Part shown: piece by piece, positions 29,989 through 37,804 of the stretch
Layout: every line of letters begins with the position of its first letter
How positions within the stretch are numbered: the stretch's first letter is position 1
Source: a virus
DNA length: 37,804 bases
Virus record (IMG/VR): IMGVR_UViG_3300032116_016906
Span: 1-37,804 of that record
Direction: 5' to 3' (one strand)
Translations under genes and position numbers: made by a program
Notes under the pieces: generated by a model
What the model was told of the DNA's origin: nothing
The model's input: the letters and a program-made list of their open reading frames with translations, nothing else
Database searches by the model: none

Positions 29989-30728
29989 TACCTTCCGTAT
30001 TTTTGCCAATCATTATGTGTGAATAATCCTTCACCATGTGCTACTCCATAATCTTGTCGGGCCCACCATTTAGATATGTTACCCTCCAACGCAATACCTT
30101 CACCTGCAAATGGTTTTACTATATCTAAATAAAATTGCTTTTTATAGAGACACGGATTATTTGTCCAATTTCCGTACCTAGAATTTGTTAAAAAATATTC
30201 ACCAAATTGTCCTATTTGTTCAGGAAAAGATTCTTTAGGATTGCACCAGTGTACTGAATCTAAAAGATGTGGTGATGTGCATTCAATCTCATCATCATAA
30301 TAAGTAAGTTCTTTACCTATATATTTGAAAGAAAAATGTGGATTTCCTGGATTTTTTCTATGCCTATATCTAACCACATCAACACTTCCATTTAATAGTT
30401 CTATTCCGGATTGTAATCTTTGATATGTAGTTTCTTTATCTTCAATTAGATTCCAATCATGCTCTAATACTAAAACATAATCTTCCTTTGCGTTTTCGGT
30501 TAATTTAATAAATGCTTTTCCAATTCCTATATTAGAATTCATACCAATTACATTCAATCCAAAATGTTTTGCTATTTGATAATCTTGGTCATTAAATTCT
30601 TGAAATAGGATAGTGACATCATCAATCATATCAAACAAACCATTTTGATAGTAAGTTGTTAACGTATCTACCAATACTTGCCCACTATGCCAACTCAATA
30701 TTCCTATACTAATTGGTAATTTTTGCAT
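29988..30728 (-). CDS. GT2-like glycosyltransferase
   Basis: A 246-residue protein starting with the GT2-type strand PISIGILSWHS and a helix, then VLVLEHDWNLI, where Glu89-His-Asp91 takes the DxD place. Later segments YFLTNSRYGNWTNNPCLY and FAGEGIALEGNI resemble acceptor-binding parts. The canonical DxD is E-H-D, so metal binding may differ. A cytoplasmic GT is inferred. Its stop shares a base with the fusion gene start, and it follows the next GT2 gene after three bases. Confidence 0.72.
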   Translation of the reverse strand: MQKLPISIGILSWHSGQVLVDTLTTYYQNGLFDMIDDVTILFQEFNDQDYQIAKHFGLNVIGMNSNIGIGKAFIKLTENAKEDYVLVLEHDWNLIEDKETTYQRLQSGIELLNGSVDVVRYRHRKNPGNPHFSFKYIGKELTYYDDEIECTSPHLLDSVHWCNPKESFPEQIGQFGEYFLTNSRYGNWTNNPCLYKKQFYLDIVKPFAGEGIALEGNISKWWARQDYGVAHGEGLFTHNDWQKYGR

Positions 30729-30731
30729 AAT

Positions 30732-31364
30732 CTATTTTTTATAATGATTTTGTAAAATGGCATTCCAATGTTCTCTATCTTGTAATTTTATATCTTCAAA
30801 TTTTCCTTCACCAATTGTTGATGACATTTCTGTTTGAACGGAAAAGTTATGTAAAACCCACTTTGGGTTAGAATTAATGTGAACAATCCAATCATCATTG
30901 TACCAAATTCTTAACTCTTCAGGAATAGATTGCCAATACTTTTTATTTAACATAAAAAAAGATGCCCAACCCCAAGGACGGGTTTTAATCAATGGTGCTA
31001 TAAATGGCATTTCGCTGTAATTATTATAGTAATTTCCTGTTGCTTGTCCCACTATACCCTCAACATTATCTCCTACAAGCTGAAATATAACCGGATTAAA
31101 ATTAACATCGTCATTCACTACTGCCACATATTGGTTTTTAGAAAGTTCTACACCTAAATTCCAAGATGCTGCTATATATAAATTTTCTTTTGGTTGTATT
31201 AATTTTACCTTATCAAGTTCGGTTTGATAATGTTCATAATATTTTCCTGCGTTATCTATGAGTATAATTTCATCTACATTTTCAGATGCTATCAAATCGG
31301 ATAGCAATTTGTGAATTCTTGGTGATTGCCATAAAGTTGGTATAATAACCGAATATTTGTTCAT
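30732..31364 (-). CDS. GT2 family glycosyltransferase
   Basis: A 210-residue GT2 domain. YSVIIPTLWQ starts the Rossmann-like half, ILIDNAG follows on strand 2, and VVNDDVNF (82-89) is the DxD-like motif. ASWNLGVELS is the helix that faces the nucleotide, a common feature of the rhamnosyltransferase-like GT2 group. The domain is minimal, without a membrane anchor. Gap of six bases to the epimerase gene. Confidence 0.85.
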   Translation of the reverse strand: MNKYSVIIPTLWQSPRIHKLLSDLIASENVDEIILIDNAGKYYEHYQTELDKVKLIQPKENLYIAASWNLGVELSKNQYVAVVNDDVNFNPVIFQLVGDNVEGIVGQATGNYYNNYSEMPFIAPLIKTRPWGWASFFMLNKKYWQSIPEELRIWYNDDWIVHINSNPKWVLHNFSVQTEMSSTIGEGKFEDIKLQDREHWNAILQNHYKK

Positions 31365-31370
31365 AAATTT

Positions 31371-32363
31371 TTATTTTTTCCAGAATGAGTAAATTCCTTT
31401 TTCCAATTCATATGAAGGCCATACAAATCTATTTCTTTTTGGTTGTTGTTGTGCCCAATCCCACATTTTGGTCAAACCATCTTTCAGAGATGTCGTATGT
31501 TTAAATCCTAAAATATTTACAGATTTTTCCCAGGTTGGTATTGAATGCTTAACCTCATGTCTTGCCTCTTTGTATACAACTTCACCACCACCCATAACTT
31601 CTCTCAATACTTTATTTGCATCATTTATTGACCATTCCTCTACACCACCAAGATTAATAATCTCTTTAGATGCAGTTGGTAGTATTGCTGATTTCCACAA
31701 AGGTTCTACTATATCATCTATATAACTAAAGGCTCTGGTTTGCTCCCCATCACCAAATATGGTCATAGGTTCACCATTCATATACTGATACATCCAAATA
31801 CCCAATACATTTCTGTATTTATCCCATATATTTTGATTACGTCCATAAACGTTGTGTGGTCGAATGATACACCAATCCAAGCCATGTTGTTCTCCGGCTA
31901 TTTTAATATCCATCTCACATGCATACTTTGCCACTCCGTAAGGATCTATAGGCCTTTGTTGTTGTACTTCATCGAACATACCACCCTCTCCATAACCATA
32001 TACTGCAAGTGTAGATGTAAACACCAATCGTTTTACATCATGTGTAATGCATTGATTAACCACACGTGCAGTTGCAATTAAATTATTTTCGTAATTATAC
32101 TGCCTAATAAATGGTGATAATCCCTCCGCAGCATATGCAGCGAAATGGAATACATAATCAAACTTATGAGTTGAGAAGCAATTTTCAATCGGATGTTTAA
32201 CTAAATCCATTTGCCATAGTTCAACTTTTGGATTTATATTTTCTTTGTATCCACCACTCAAATCATCTATACCAACAACTTCTGCATTTGGTACATTTTC
32301 TATAATGTAATCTGCAAGTCTACTTCCTAGTAATCCTGCAACTCCTGTAATTAGTATTTTCAT
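31371..32363 (-). CDS. NAD-dependent sugar epimerase/dehydratase (extended SDR)
   Basis: A 330-residue extended short-chain dehydrogenase. ITGVAGLLGS (5-14) is the G-x-x-G-x-x-G NAD loop, GIDDLSGG (31-38) has the NAD-selective Asp, and VFTSTLAVYG (114-123) gives the catalytic Ser/Thr. Tyr142-x3-Lys146 in DPYGVAKYACE completes the triad. RPHNVYG and FSYIDDIVEP are typical of GalE-like epimerases. It would interconvert nucleotide sugars such as UDP-glucose/UDP-galactose or a related pair. Its ATG overlaps the methyltransferase stop (ATGA). Confidence 0.92.
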   Translation of the reverse strand: MKILITGVAGLLGSRLADYIIENVPNAEVVGIDDLSGGYKENINPKVELWQMDLVKHPIENCFSTHKFDYVFHFAAYAAEGLSPFIRQYNYENNLIATARVVNQCITHDVKRLVFTSTLAVYGYGEGGMFDEVQQQRPIDPYGVAKYACEMDIKIAGEQHGLDWCIIRPHNVYGRNQNIWDKYRNVLGIWMYQYMNGEPMTIFGDGEQTRAFSYIDDIVEPLWKSAILPTASKEIINLGGVEEWSINDANKVLREVMGGGEVVYKEARHEVKHSIPTWEKSVNILGFKHTTSLKDGLTKMWDWAQQQPKRNRFVWPSYELEKGIYSFWKK

Positions 32364-32956
32364 ATTTTATTCTTTTTTAAAAAATCTTCTACTGATATTA
32401 TGTTCATGAGATTCCATTTATGTATATTATAATATGTGTAATTTAAATAATATTCTTTAGTAATATATGGTATATTTGTTCCTCGTTTGATTACTGCACA
32501 TCCCAAATCCGTATCTACGACCTGTATATCCAAATCAATTCTTTCAACTCGTAGTTCCGCAATTGCTTTCCAAACATCACCTGTCCATACACCACCATGA
32601 TCATTTCTCTGTTGCATGTGTTCTGTTGTTGGTAAGCAATCGTGGCATACAATACTACCCTTTTCTGTCAAATGGTTTAGTGAGTTTTCAATATCTTTAA
32701 GTACTTGGTCGTTGTGATGCAATCCATCTATAAAAATAATATCAAATTCTACATCATCTGAAATAGATTGAAAGTATTCATCCGATGTTCCAACAAACGT
32801 AACCTGTCCTTTTGGAAAAGGATCAATAGAAACTTTTTTTTCTATATTAATTTTATCAAAGTTACTTGCTGGATCTTGTGTTCCAATTTCTAAATAAGAT
32901 TTGTAATTATTCTTATTTATTAAAATATTAATTAAATCCCATCGATTTAAATACAT
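32360..32956 (-). CDS. Class I SAM methyltransferase (Methyltransf_24-like)
   Basis: A 198-residue methyltransferase with YLEIGT (21-26) as the AdoMet loop, SIDPF on strand 2, and FIDGLHH (75-81) plus GSIVCHDCLP for the later acidic and His residues. It resembles the enzyme at 13882 in motif order but is a separate, shorter version. It probably acts on a sugar. The first 29 bases lie inside the upstream CgeB-like gene, in another frame. Confidence 0.8.
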   Translation of the reverse strand: MYLNRWDLINILINKNNYKSYLEIGTQDPASNFDKINIEKKVSIDPFPKGQVTFVGTSDEYFQSISDDVEFDIIFIDGLHHNDQVLKDIENSLNHLTEKGSIVCHDCLPTTEHMQQRNDHGGVWTGDVWKAIAELRVERIDLDIQVVDTDLGCAVIKRGTNIPYITKEYYLNYTYYNIHKWNLMNIISVEDFLKKNKI

Positions 32957-33827
32957 GATATTTATTTATTAAATTGTTTACTACTTGCTTTTGTGTATAA
33001 TTGTTTATTACTTTTTGATAACCACTAAATGCTATTTTTTCTCTTTCCTCTTCATTTTCATTATAATAGTTTATCTTTTCAATACAATCAAACATATCAT
33101 TATAAAAAATGATATCTTTCCCCTCTATAAAGATTTCATGTAGTTTTTTACTATCATTCAATCTATCTGTTATAATTAGTTTGCCACATGCCATTCCTTC
33201 AAATATTCTACGTGTAATCTCACCCCACCTACTATTTTGAACTACCATCAGTCCTTTATTTAAGAATTCGGTATGTTCAATTCCAACCATTCCGTTTTTA
33301 TTACCAATAGCTCCTTCTGCCCAATTTGTAAGATAATCTAAAAATCCTGAATTACCAAATCCTCTTGTAGTAACGGCAACATATTCCGGTGATAGATTCA
33401 TAGGATATTGTATTGATGTATCTGCAAAGTGCGTAACCCATTCTACATTTATTCCAATTTCTTTATATTTTAAATAAGAATCATAATCAGGAGTAATGGT
33501 ATAATGAAATTTATTTGCTTTTGGTGAATTTCTTTCCCAGTTTTGTGGATCATCACCACTTTCTTGTATCCAAAATGCATCTACATACTTTTTATCAAGA
33601 AAAGGTGAATCAAATCTTCCCCAATCCATAAATAAAACAATATCAGTTTTTGGATTTGATTCTATCCACTCCTTAAGTTTAGTATCGGAATATACTCCGG
33701 ATTTATTACTACCAATTGATACTATATCAGTTTCCCAACCACATGCTTTAAACTCATTTAACAATGACATAGGTGTGGACCAAATTTCATCAGGTTCGTA
33801 TGCATATATAAATGTAACTTTCATCAT
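32928..33827 (-). CDS. CgeB-like glycosyltransferase (GT1/GT4-type C-terminus)
   Basis: A 299-residue protein. The N-terminal half is a Rossmann-like domain (KVTFIYAYEPDEIWSTP). The C-terminal half contains SRWGEITRRIFEGMACGK (199-216), the E-x-x-A/C-G pattern of GT-B enzymes of the CgeB/Glyco_trans_1_2 group, followed by LIITDRL and a family-typical KKLHEIF and EGKDIIFY. It would bind a nucleotide sugar in the C-terminal domain. Start codon overlaps the dehydrogenase stop by ATGA. Length is slightly below usual, but both halves are present. Confidence 0.8.
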   Translation of the reverse strand: MMKVTFIYAYEPDEIWSTPMSLLNEFKACGWETDIVSIGSNKSGVYSDTKLKEWIESNPKTDIVLFMDWGRFDSPFLDKKYVDAFWIQESGDDPQNWERNSPKANKFHYTITPDYDSYLKYKEIGINVEWVTHFADTSIQYPMNLSPEYVAVTTRGFGNSGFLDYLTNWAEGAIGNKNGMVGIEHTEFLNKGLMVVQNSRWGEITRRIFEGMACGKLIITDRLNDSKKLHEIFIEGKDIIFYNDMFDCIEKINYYNENEEEREKIAFSGYQKVINNYTQKQVVNNLINKYHVFKSMGFN

Positions 33828-34651
33828 ACTACTGCTCTACCTTTTAATTGTTTCCAATCTTGTTCTGGTCTAACCTTTAAATTTGTTTTCCAGGCGGCAT
33901 TTAATGTATTCATATCAACATTCATTTCTTCAGAATAGTTAATCATAGCATTAATATCTTTGGGAAAACAGGTTCCACCAAATCCTCTTTTGCCATCGTG
34001 ACCTGGAGTTTGTGAATGGGAATTTCCAATTCTTGGATCCGATACAAACCCGTCAATTATATCATCCCACTTCCCACCTAATTCTTTTACTAAATCGTAG
34101 TATTCATTTACAAACGATACTTTAACTGATAAAAAATTATTACACATATATTTTGTAATCTCTGCAGATGTTTCATCCGTTAATATGTAGTGTTTATTTC
34201 CAAATCTTGCTTTGAATAACTCCAATACACGTTCGGTATGTTCGGAATTTCCGCCAATTATAATTCTTGATTGTGTCAACATATCTAACTTGGCCGTTTT
34301 TTCTGTCAAAAACTCCGGAGAAAAAACTATATTAAATCCATACTTTTGTATTAACTTTTTTGTAGTTGTTGGTAACACCGTCGATTTCAATATAAAAATG
34401 GTTTCCTGTTTTTTTAATTTTATAGAACTAAAAAAATTTTCAATATAAGATAAATCCTGTTCACCACTTTGTTTCATTGGCGTTGGTAAACATATAAAGA
34501 CAAAGTCCTGCATCAATACATCTTCTAAAGTATGTGTTGATTTCATTTTATCAATATCATATATTTTAACATCTGCAACGGATGAAAACGCATATGCCTG
34601 CGATTCACCTACAAACCCATTACCAACAATTCCAACTTTAAATTGAATCAT
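33824..34651 (-). CDS. UDP-glucose/GDP-mannose dehydrogenase-like protein, short form
   Basis: A 275-residue protein containing the N-terminal NAD domain (VGIVGNGFVG, 6-15), the central domain with K167 and N171 in EITKYMCNN, and GFGGTCFPKD (223-232) with the catalytic Cys228. Ordinary family members have about 430 residues; the C-terminal UDP-binding domain is missing here. The frame ends cleanly in an ATGA junction with the next gene, which argues against a recent frameshift. Such a short version may act on a different sugar nucleotide, or dimerise to complete the site. It would oxidise UDP-glucose to UDP-glucuronate if fully functional. Confidence 0.85.
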   Translation of the reverse strand: MIQFKVGIVGNGFVGESQAYAFSSVADVKIYDIDKMKSTHTLEDVLMQDFVFICLPTPMKQSGEQDLSYIENFFSSIKLKKQETIFILKSTVLPTTTKKLIQKYGFNIVFSPEFLTEKTAKLDMLTQSRIIIGGNSEHTERVLELFKARFGNKHYILTDETSAEITKYMCNNFLSVKVSFVNEYYDLVKELGGKWDDIIDGFVSDPRIGNSHSQTPGHDGKRGFGGTCFPKDINAMINYSEEMNVDMNTLNAAWKTNLKVRPEQDWKQLKGRAVV

Positions 34652-35261
34652 AAAAACTGTTTTGTTTTTCTTGTCTTTCTATAGTTTTAGGATGTCTAAT
34701 ACAATATATCTCATCGGCTGGGAATGATGTGTAGTTTTCAAACCCCACTATTCTTTCATGTACCTTTCCACTCCAACCTATCTTATTAGAGTTTTTATAA
34801 ATTCTTGTTTGAACATCTGGAAAATTAACCCAGCCCTTTTCATTAACCTTCCAACCCCATTTTTGAATGTGTGACTCTGTTAACCCATCCACCGTATTTA
34901 TGCGTGGAACTACAATCAAATCTTTATCTACATTGTTATCCAAAATATCTTCCAAATTAACAATAAGATTTGAATCTAAATACTCATCAGCATCTAATTG
35001 AAATATCCACTCACCTTTGCATTGTGAATTTAATAGATTTTTCCATTGGGCAAAATCGTTATCAAATTCAGATTCAATTAAGGTGATGTGGTCTGCGTTT
35101 GCTTGTAACTCCAAATACTCAACCATTTCGGTTGGTGCTTTTGGTGTATCTAAAAGAACTACAATTTCAGAATGCTCACCCTTATAATTTAGTAATTGTG
35201 TAACTAATCTAATAATTTCTTCGTGCTCATTACAAGCAGTAATTGCGTAACTTATTTTCAT
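34638..35261 (-). CDS. GT2 family glycosyltransferase
   Basis: A 207-residue GT2 protein. KISYAITACNEHEEI is the start, VVLLDTP strand 2, and FQLDADEYLD (87-96) carries the D-x-D-E signature. VQTRIYKNSNKIGWSGKVHE matches the C-terminal part of the WaaE/KdtX-like LPS glucosyltransferases, which add sugars to inner-core heptose. I use ATG 35261, preceded by a TA-rich leader, rather than an earlier GTG/TTG-type start inside the upstream gene. The 3' end overlaps the dehydrogenase gene by 14 bases. Confidence 0.85.
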   Translation of the reverse strand: MKISYAITACNEHEEIIRLVTQLLNYKGEHSEIVVLLDTPKAPTEMVEYLELQANADHITLIESEFDNDFAQWKNLLNSQCKGEWIFQLDADEYLDSNLIVNLEDILDNNVDKDLIVVPRINTVDGLTESHIQKWGWKVNEKGWVNFPDVQTRIYKNSNKIGWSGKVHERIVGFENYTSFPADEIYCIRHPKTIERQEKQNSFYDSI

Positions 35262-35262
35262 A

Positions 35263-35535
35263 TTAACTATTTGTATAGTGCCAACTACCACTCTGTGGAT
35301 TCGCATATGTGGTTGATGTATTTAGGTTTGGTATATTTAAAATACCTGTTGTTCCAGGTGTAACGTTCACCGTTCCAAATCCTCCTATTCCAATAGGAGT
35401 ACCGATTGGTTTTTCTTCATCTGTAACTTTTTCCAATTCTTCTTTTATTTTATCCCATTGTTTTGGGGTTGCAGTGTAATCGTTGCATGCCTCCATAAAC
35501 CCCCTCATCCATATAACAAATTCTTTAGATGTCAT
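35263..35535 (-). CDS. Conserved phage-type small protein (90 aa)
   Basis: A 90-residue protein. The first 45 residues (SKEFVIWMRGFMEACNDY, then TPKQWDKIKEELEKV) have a helical pattern I associate with short phage proteins in many tailed phages, of unknown role. The remainder is a Gly/Thr/Asn-rich tail (GIGGFGTVNVTPGTTGI) that is probably disordered. Three bases separate it from the preceding gene. Finding such a gene inside the glycosyltransferase cluster is further evidence that the cluster belongs to a phage. Confidence 0.6.
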   Translation of the reverse strand: MTSKEFVIWMRGFMEACNDYTATPKQWDKIKEELEKVTDEEKPIGTPIGIGGFGTVNVTPGTTGILNIPNLNTSTTYANPQSGSWHYTNS

Positions 35536-35538
35536 AAA

Positions 35539-36012
35539 TTATTGATTTCTTTTTTGTGATTTTGTGTCTATTCCGGTTACATTTTTGTTTTTTGGTGTAA
35601 TTTCGTTTACATCCATTGTCAATTCTACAACTTTAGATAAACCGCTTATTTTGTAAGTTCTGTAAGATTCATTGGTAATGGCTGGTACTTTACTAACAAC
35701 CTTTTCGTATATTGATTTAGCATTACCTCTCATTTGTAATTTTTCTGTATCCTCATTTACAAATTTACCAAAAAATCTTTTTATGACATTTGGATTTACA
35801 TTAGATACCTTTACACAATGTATTATATCCTTTGCCTTTGATACAAACAATGTAAATACTATCGGTGCGGTTGTCTCTGTAAATTTCTTTTTGTCTCCAT
35901 CCACATATGAATACTCTTTTATTAGATAGAATTTACCTCTTACCATTTTTTCAGGAACAACTACGTTTCTATCATCTATAAATTTTCTATATATGGGATT
36001 ATAATTAGACAT
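35539..36012 (-). CDS. Hypothetical phage protein (157 aa)
   Basis: A 157-residue soluble, basic protein. It begins MSNYNPIYRKFIDDRNVVVP, has a strand-rich middle (KFYLIKEYSYVDG, then IVFTLFVSKAKDIIHCVKV) and FFGKFVNEDTEKL, and ends with a Lys/Asn/Thr-rich tail. I recognise no catalytic motif. Because it lies between the GT4 gene and the small phage protein, spaced by three bases on each side, co-transcription with the glycan genes is clear, but the role is not. Confidence 0.55.
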   Translation of the reverse strand: MSNYNPIYRKFIDDRNVVVPEKMVRGKFYLIKEYSYVDGDKKKFTETTAPIVFTLFVSKAKDIIHCVKVSNVNPNVIKRFFGKFVNEDTEKLQMRGNAKSIYEKVVSKVPAITNESYRTYKISGLSKVVELTMDVNEITPKNKNVTGIDTKSQKRNQ

Positions 36013-36015
36013 TTT

Positions 36016-37284
36016 TTATTTTAACATTTTCAGTTTAGGTAATTCTAATTTTTGAAATTTAGGTTGTATCTTATTATATACATTATAGTGATTCAATATA
36101 GTATCAAATAATTTAGTCATTTTTTCTAAACTAAAATTTTGTTTGTTTCGTTGGGCCAATTGAGCTGCAGCTTGTTTATATTTGTCATAATTTTTATAAA
36201 CATCTTTTATTTTGAGCAAAGCATTTGAAATGTTTACGGTAAACCATTGTGATTCTTTTAGAATAAACTGGTCAGCTGCGGATTCATGAACATTTTTAAG
36301 TTCTCCATCCAATAAAACTGCTCCACCACTTTTTAAGAAATCCAAATGACCACTCCAATTACTAACCAATATCGGTTTTCCTGTTAAACTAAATTCCAAT
36401 AAAGGTCTACCAAATCCTTCACCTTTTGTGAAGTTTAACATTGCTTTTATTTTTTTATGATTATATAATCCATTCATTTCTGATTGTGTTAAATCACCAT
36501 GCAATAAATATACAGGTACCTTATCATAATCTTTATCCAATGCTTCTCTTATTTTTTTAACTATTTCTTCTCTTCCCATTACACTAAATCCGGCACTTGA
36601 TGTTTTTAAAACTAACGCTGGTTTTACTTTTTCATTTTTAAATGCAGTGGCAAATGCTTTAATCATCATTCCCACATTTTTTCTATCCTCTCCCAAATTT
36701 CCACGCAACCAGTGTCCTACAAATAAAAATGCAAAATCTTCTTTAATTTCATCCAATTCAGAAATATGTGTAACACTGTCCGTTCCAAAATCAGTTTCAT
36801 CGAATCCTTCAAATAATATTTGGATTGGTTTTTCAATCTTATGTTGCTTTATAAGTTGACCTGTATCTTTGTTTGCTTCATTAAACATTGTAGATGCTAA
36901 AATGTTTTTAGAGTGCTCGGATGGAACTATTATTAAATCCATTCGGTTACATCCACCTATCCATTCAAATGCACAATGTGTAGTTTCTATTCCGGCCGTT
37001 ATTCCTATATTATAGTGGCCCATTGGTTGAAATTCATTTGGTACTGTCACCTGCATGTATATATCAGGCTTTTCTGTTATTTGTGGTATTATTCTATCAA
37101 CTATCCATTTGTGAAATGGATTGCTATAGTTAAGAGCATCCATCGGTGTTTGCCCCCATCTTGTACTAATTACTTTAACTTCGAACTTGTCTAATTTATA
37201 CAAAGAATGTAATAAATCTCTACTGTGATCTCCATATCCACTTCTAGTAGATACCGGAGCTTGAAATATTAATGTTGGTTTCAT
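36016..37284 (-). CDS. GT4 family glycosyltransferase
   Basis: A 422-residue GT-B enzyme. The N-terminal domain has VSTRSGYGDHSRDLL (11-25), a glycine-rich acceptor-side loop. The C-terminal domain includes FLFVGHWLRGNLGEDRKN and the diagnostic E-x7-E of GT4: GEGFGRPLLEFS with Glu289 and Glu297. LVSNWSGHLDFL follows the nucleotide-sugar site. The enzyme would retain anomeric configuration when transferring a sugar. The start overlaps the next GT4 gene by ATGA, so the two probably act in sequence. Confidence 0.93.
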   Translation of the reverse strand: MKPTLIFQAPVSTRSGYGDHSRDLLHSLYKLDKFEVKVISTRWGQTPMDALNYSNPFHKWIVDRIIPQITEKPDIYMQVTVPNEFQPMGHYNIGITAGIETTHCAFEWIGGCNRMDLIIVPSEHSKNILASTMFNEANKDTGQLIKQHKIEKPIQILFEGFDETDFGTDSVTHISELDEIKEDFAFLFVGHWLRGNLGEDRKNVGMMIKAFATAFKNEKVKPALVLKTSSAGFSVMGREEIVKKIREALDKDYDKVPVYLLHGDLTQSEMNGLYNHKKIKAMLNFTKGEGFGRPLLEFSLTGKPILVSNWSGHLDFLKSGGAVLLDGELKNVHESAADQFILKESQWFTVNISNALLKIKDVYKNYDKYKQAAAQLAQRNKQNFSLEKMTKLFDTILNHYNVYNKIQPKFQKLELPKLKMLK

Positions 37285-37804
37285 ATTGTAACTAATTGAT
37301 ATTTTTTACGTGGTTTCCAATTTTCAAATGCTGCTTCCATTCCGTCTACTAATGTTTTACACATATTTTCTCTATTCAATCCACCTTCACCCATGAAATG
37401 CTTTCTTCCTTCTAATCCCATATTTTTTCTTTCCTTTCTTCCCATCTTATACCAATGCATAATCAACGGTGCTACATCTGCAAAATCAACTCTATCATCG
37501 AAAATATATGGAGTAGGAACAGAACCTGTTGTTGAACGAACTGGCCAAATTGGTGTAACCCAATCACCCCAGTATAATCCTTCTTTTTTACTTCTATCAT
37601 GCAAAGAACCAATCTCCACATAATCATCTGCTGTTAATAGTTTACCCGTTTTCTTATCTCTAAATCCACATTGGTCTTGCAACCCACCGGTTACATTTAC
37701 AATGATAGGTGTTCCTGCCATAACGGATTCCGCAGTTGCCAATCCAAACCCCTCATTAGATGCTATATTTATAGTAACATCTGCGATATTATACAAATAG
37801 TTTA
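37281..37804 (-). CDS. GT4 family glycosyltransferase, C-terminal part (5' end outside window)
   Basis: The open frame continues past the right edge, so the N-terminus is missing. Visible are 173 residues, beginning NYLYNIADVTINIASNEGFG. The GT4 E-x7-E motif is present in NEGFGLATAESV, followed by GTPIIVNVTGG, the usual phosphate-binding loop. The C-terminus is a helical segment with conserved aromatic residues (FENWKPRKKYQLV). It probably uses a nucleotide sugar. A TTG lies at the apparent start of the visible frame, but the codons before it stay open and a full GT4 N-domain is expected upstream. Confidence 0.88.
   Translation of the reverse strand, partial: NYLYNIADVTINIASNEGFGLATAESVMAGTPIIVNVTGGLQDQCGFRDKKTGKLLTADDYVEIGSLHDRSKKEGLYWGDWVTPIWPVRSTTGSVPTPYIFDDRVDFADVAPLIMHWYKMGRKERKNMGLEGRKHFMGEGGLNRENMCKTLVDGMEAAFENWKPRKKYQLVTI

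Noticed and set aside
33824-34651. Frameshift as the cause of the short dehydrogenase
   Set aside because: The stop forms a standard ATGA junction with the CgeB-like gene, whose frame begins immediately and is intact; no remnant of a C-terminal domain is visible.
1-37804. tRNA genes, CRISPR arrays, insertion sequences, integrase or attachment sites
   Set aside because: Reading through gaps and strands showed no tRNA cloverleaf arms, no regularly spaced repeats, no transposase or integrase motifs. A dedicated scan could still find a diverged tRNA.

Overview
This AT-rich window is almost certainly part of a large tailed-phage genome whose host is a member of the Bacteroidota. Every convincing gene lies on the minus strand, so transcription runs from high to low coordinates. 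Genes are packed with ATGA, TAATG or TAGATG junctions. Phage hallmarks are a GH19 endolysin, a holin-like protein, a spanin-like pair, thymidylate synthase and many tiny unknown proteins. Bacteroidota hallmarks are a DUF4494-like protein, an Hc1-type histone H1-like protein, a TonB-dependent receptor with a lipoprotein partner, A-rich leaders instead of Shine-Dalgarno sites, and at least one TTTG-N20-TAnnTTTG promoter. No structural (capsid, tail) or replication genes are recognisable here, so the phage assignment rests on the lysis module and gene architecture.

Layout in the direction of transcription. (1) 37.8-22.8 kb is a dense glycan block: GT4, GT2, HtrL/WlaTC-like and CgeB-like glycosyltransferases, a short UDP-glucose-dehydrogenase-like protein, an extended SDR epimerase, a HAD-nucleotidyltransferase fusion, a GDPD-like barrel, two SAM methyltransferases, and a duplicated family with a GHIRTW motif. 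(2) 22.8-11.2 kb mixes small phage proteins with more small-molecule enzymes: a HAD hydrolase with a tag-like tail, an APS-kinase-like protein, an amidinotransferase, a 2OG-Fe(II) oxygenase, an aminotransferase fused to a transferase-like domain, an HNH-fold zinc protein, a GHMP sugar kinase, a cupin, a third methyltransferase, a HxGH nucleotidyltransferase, an FdxA-type ferredoxin and several basic proteins. (3) 11.2-6.1 kb holds a ParB-like protein, the endolysin with its own terminator, a small membrane protein, an SGNH hydrolase, thymidylate synthase and the spanin/holin genes. (4) 6.0-2.5 kb is a two-gene cassette, a TonB-dependent receptor plus a beta-helix lipoprotein. It is bounded by a strong hairpin that contains the receptor's start codon and by a rho-independent terminator. 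(5) 2.5-0 kb carries a secreted DNA/RNA nuclease, an AdoMet-decarboxylase-like protein, a PRTase-like protein and small proteins.

Inferred co-operation: blocks 1 and 2 together make, activate, modify (amino, amidino, hydroxyl and methyl groups) and transfer sugars, probably to decorate the virion, phage DNA or the host surface. Block 3 is lysis. Block 4 looks like a moron-type cassette of bacterial origin that would place new outer-membrane proteins on the infected cell. The most noteworthy items are the receptor cassette with its start-codon hairpin, the guanidino/amino-sugar enzyme cluster, the pyruvoyl decarboxylase and the phage ferredoxin. All functions come from reading motifs by eye; no database search was run.
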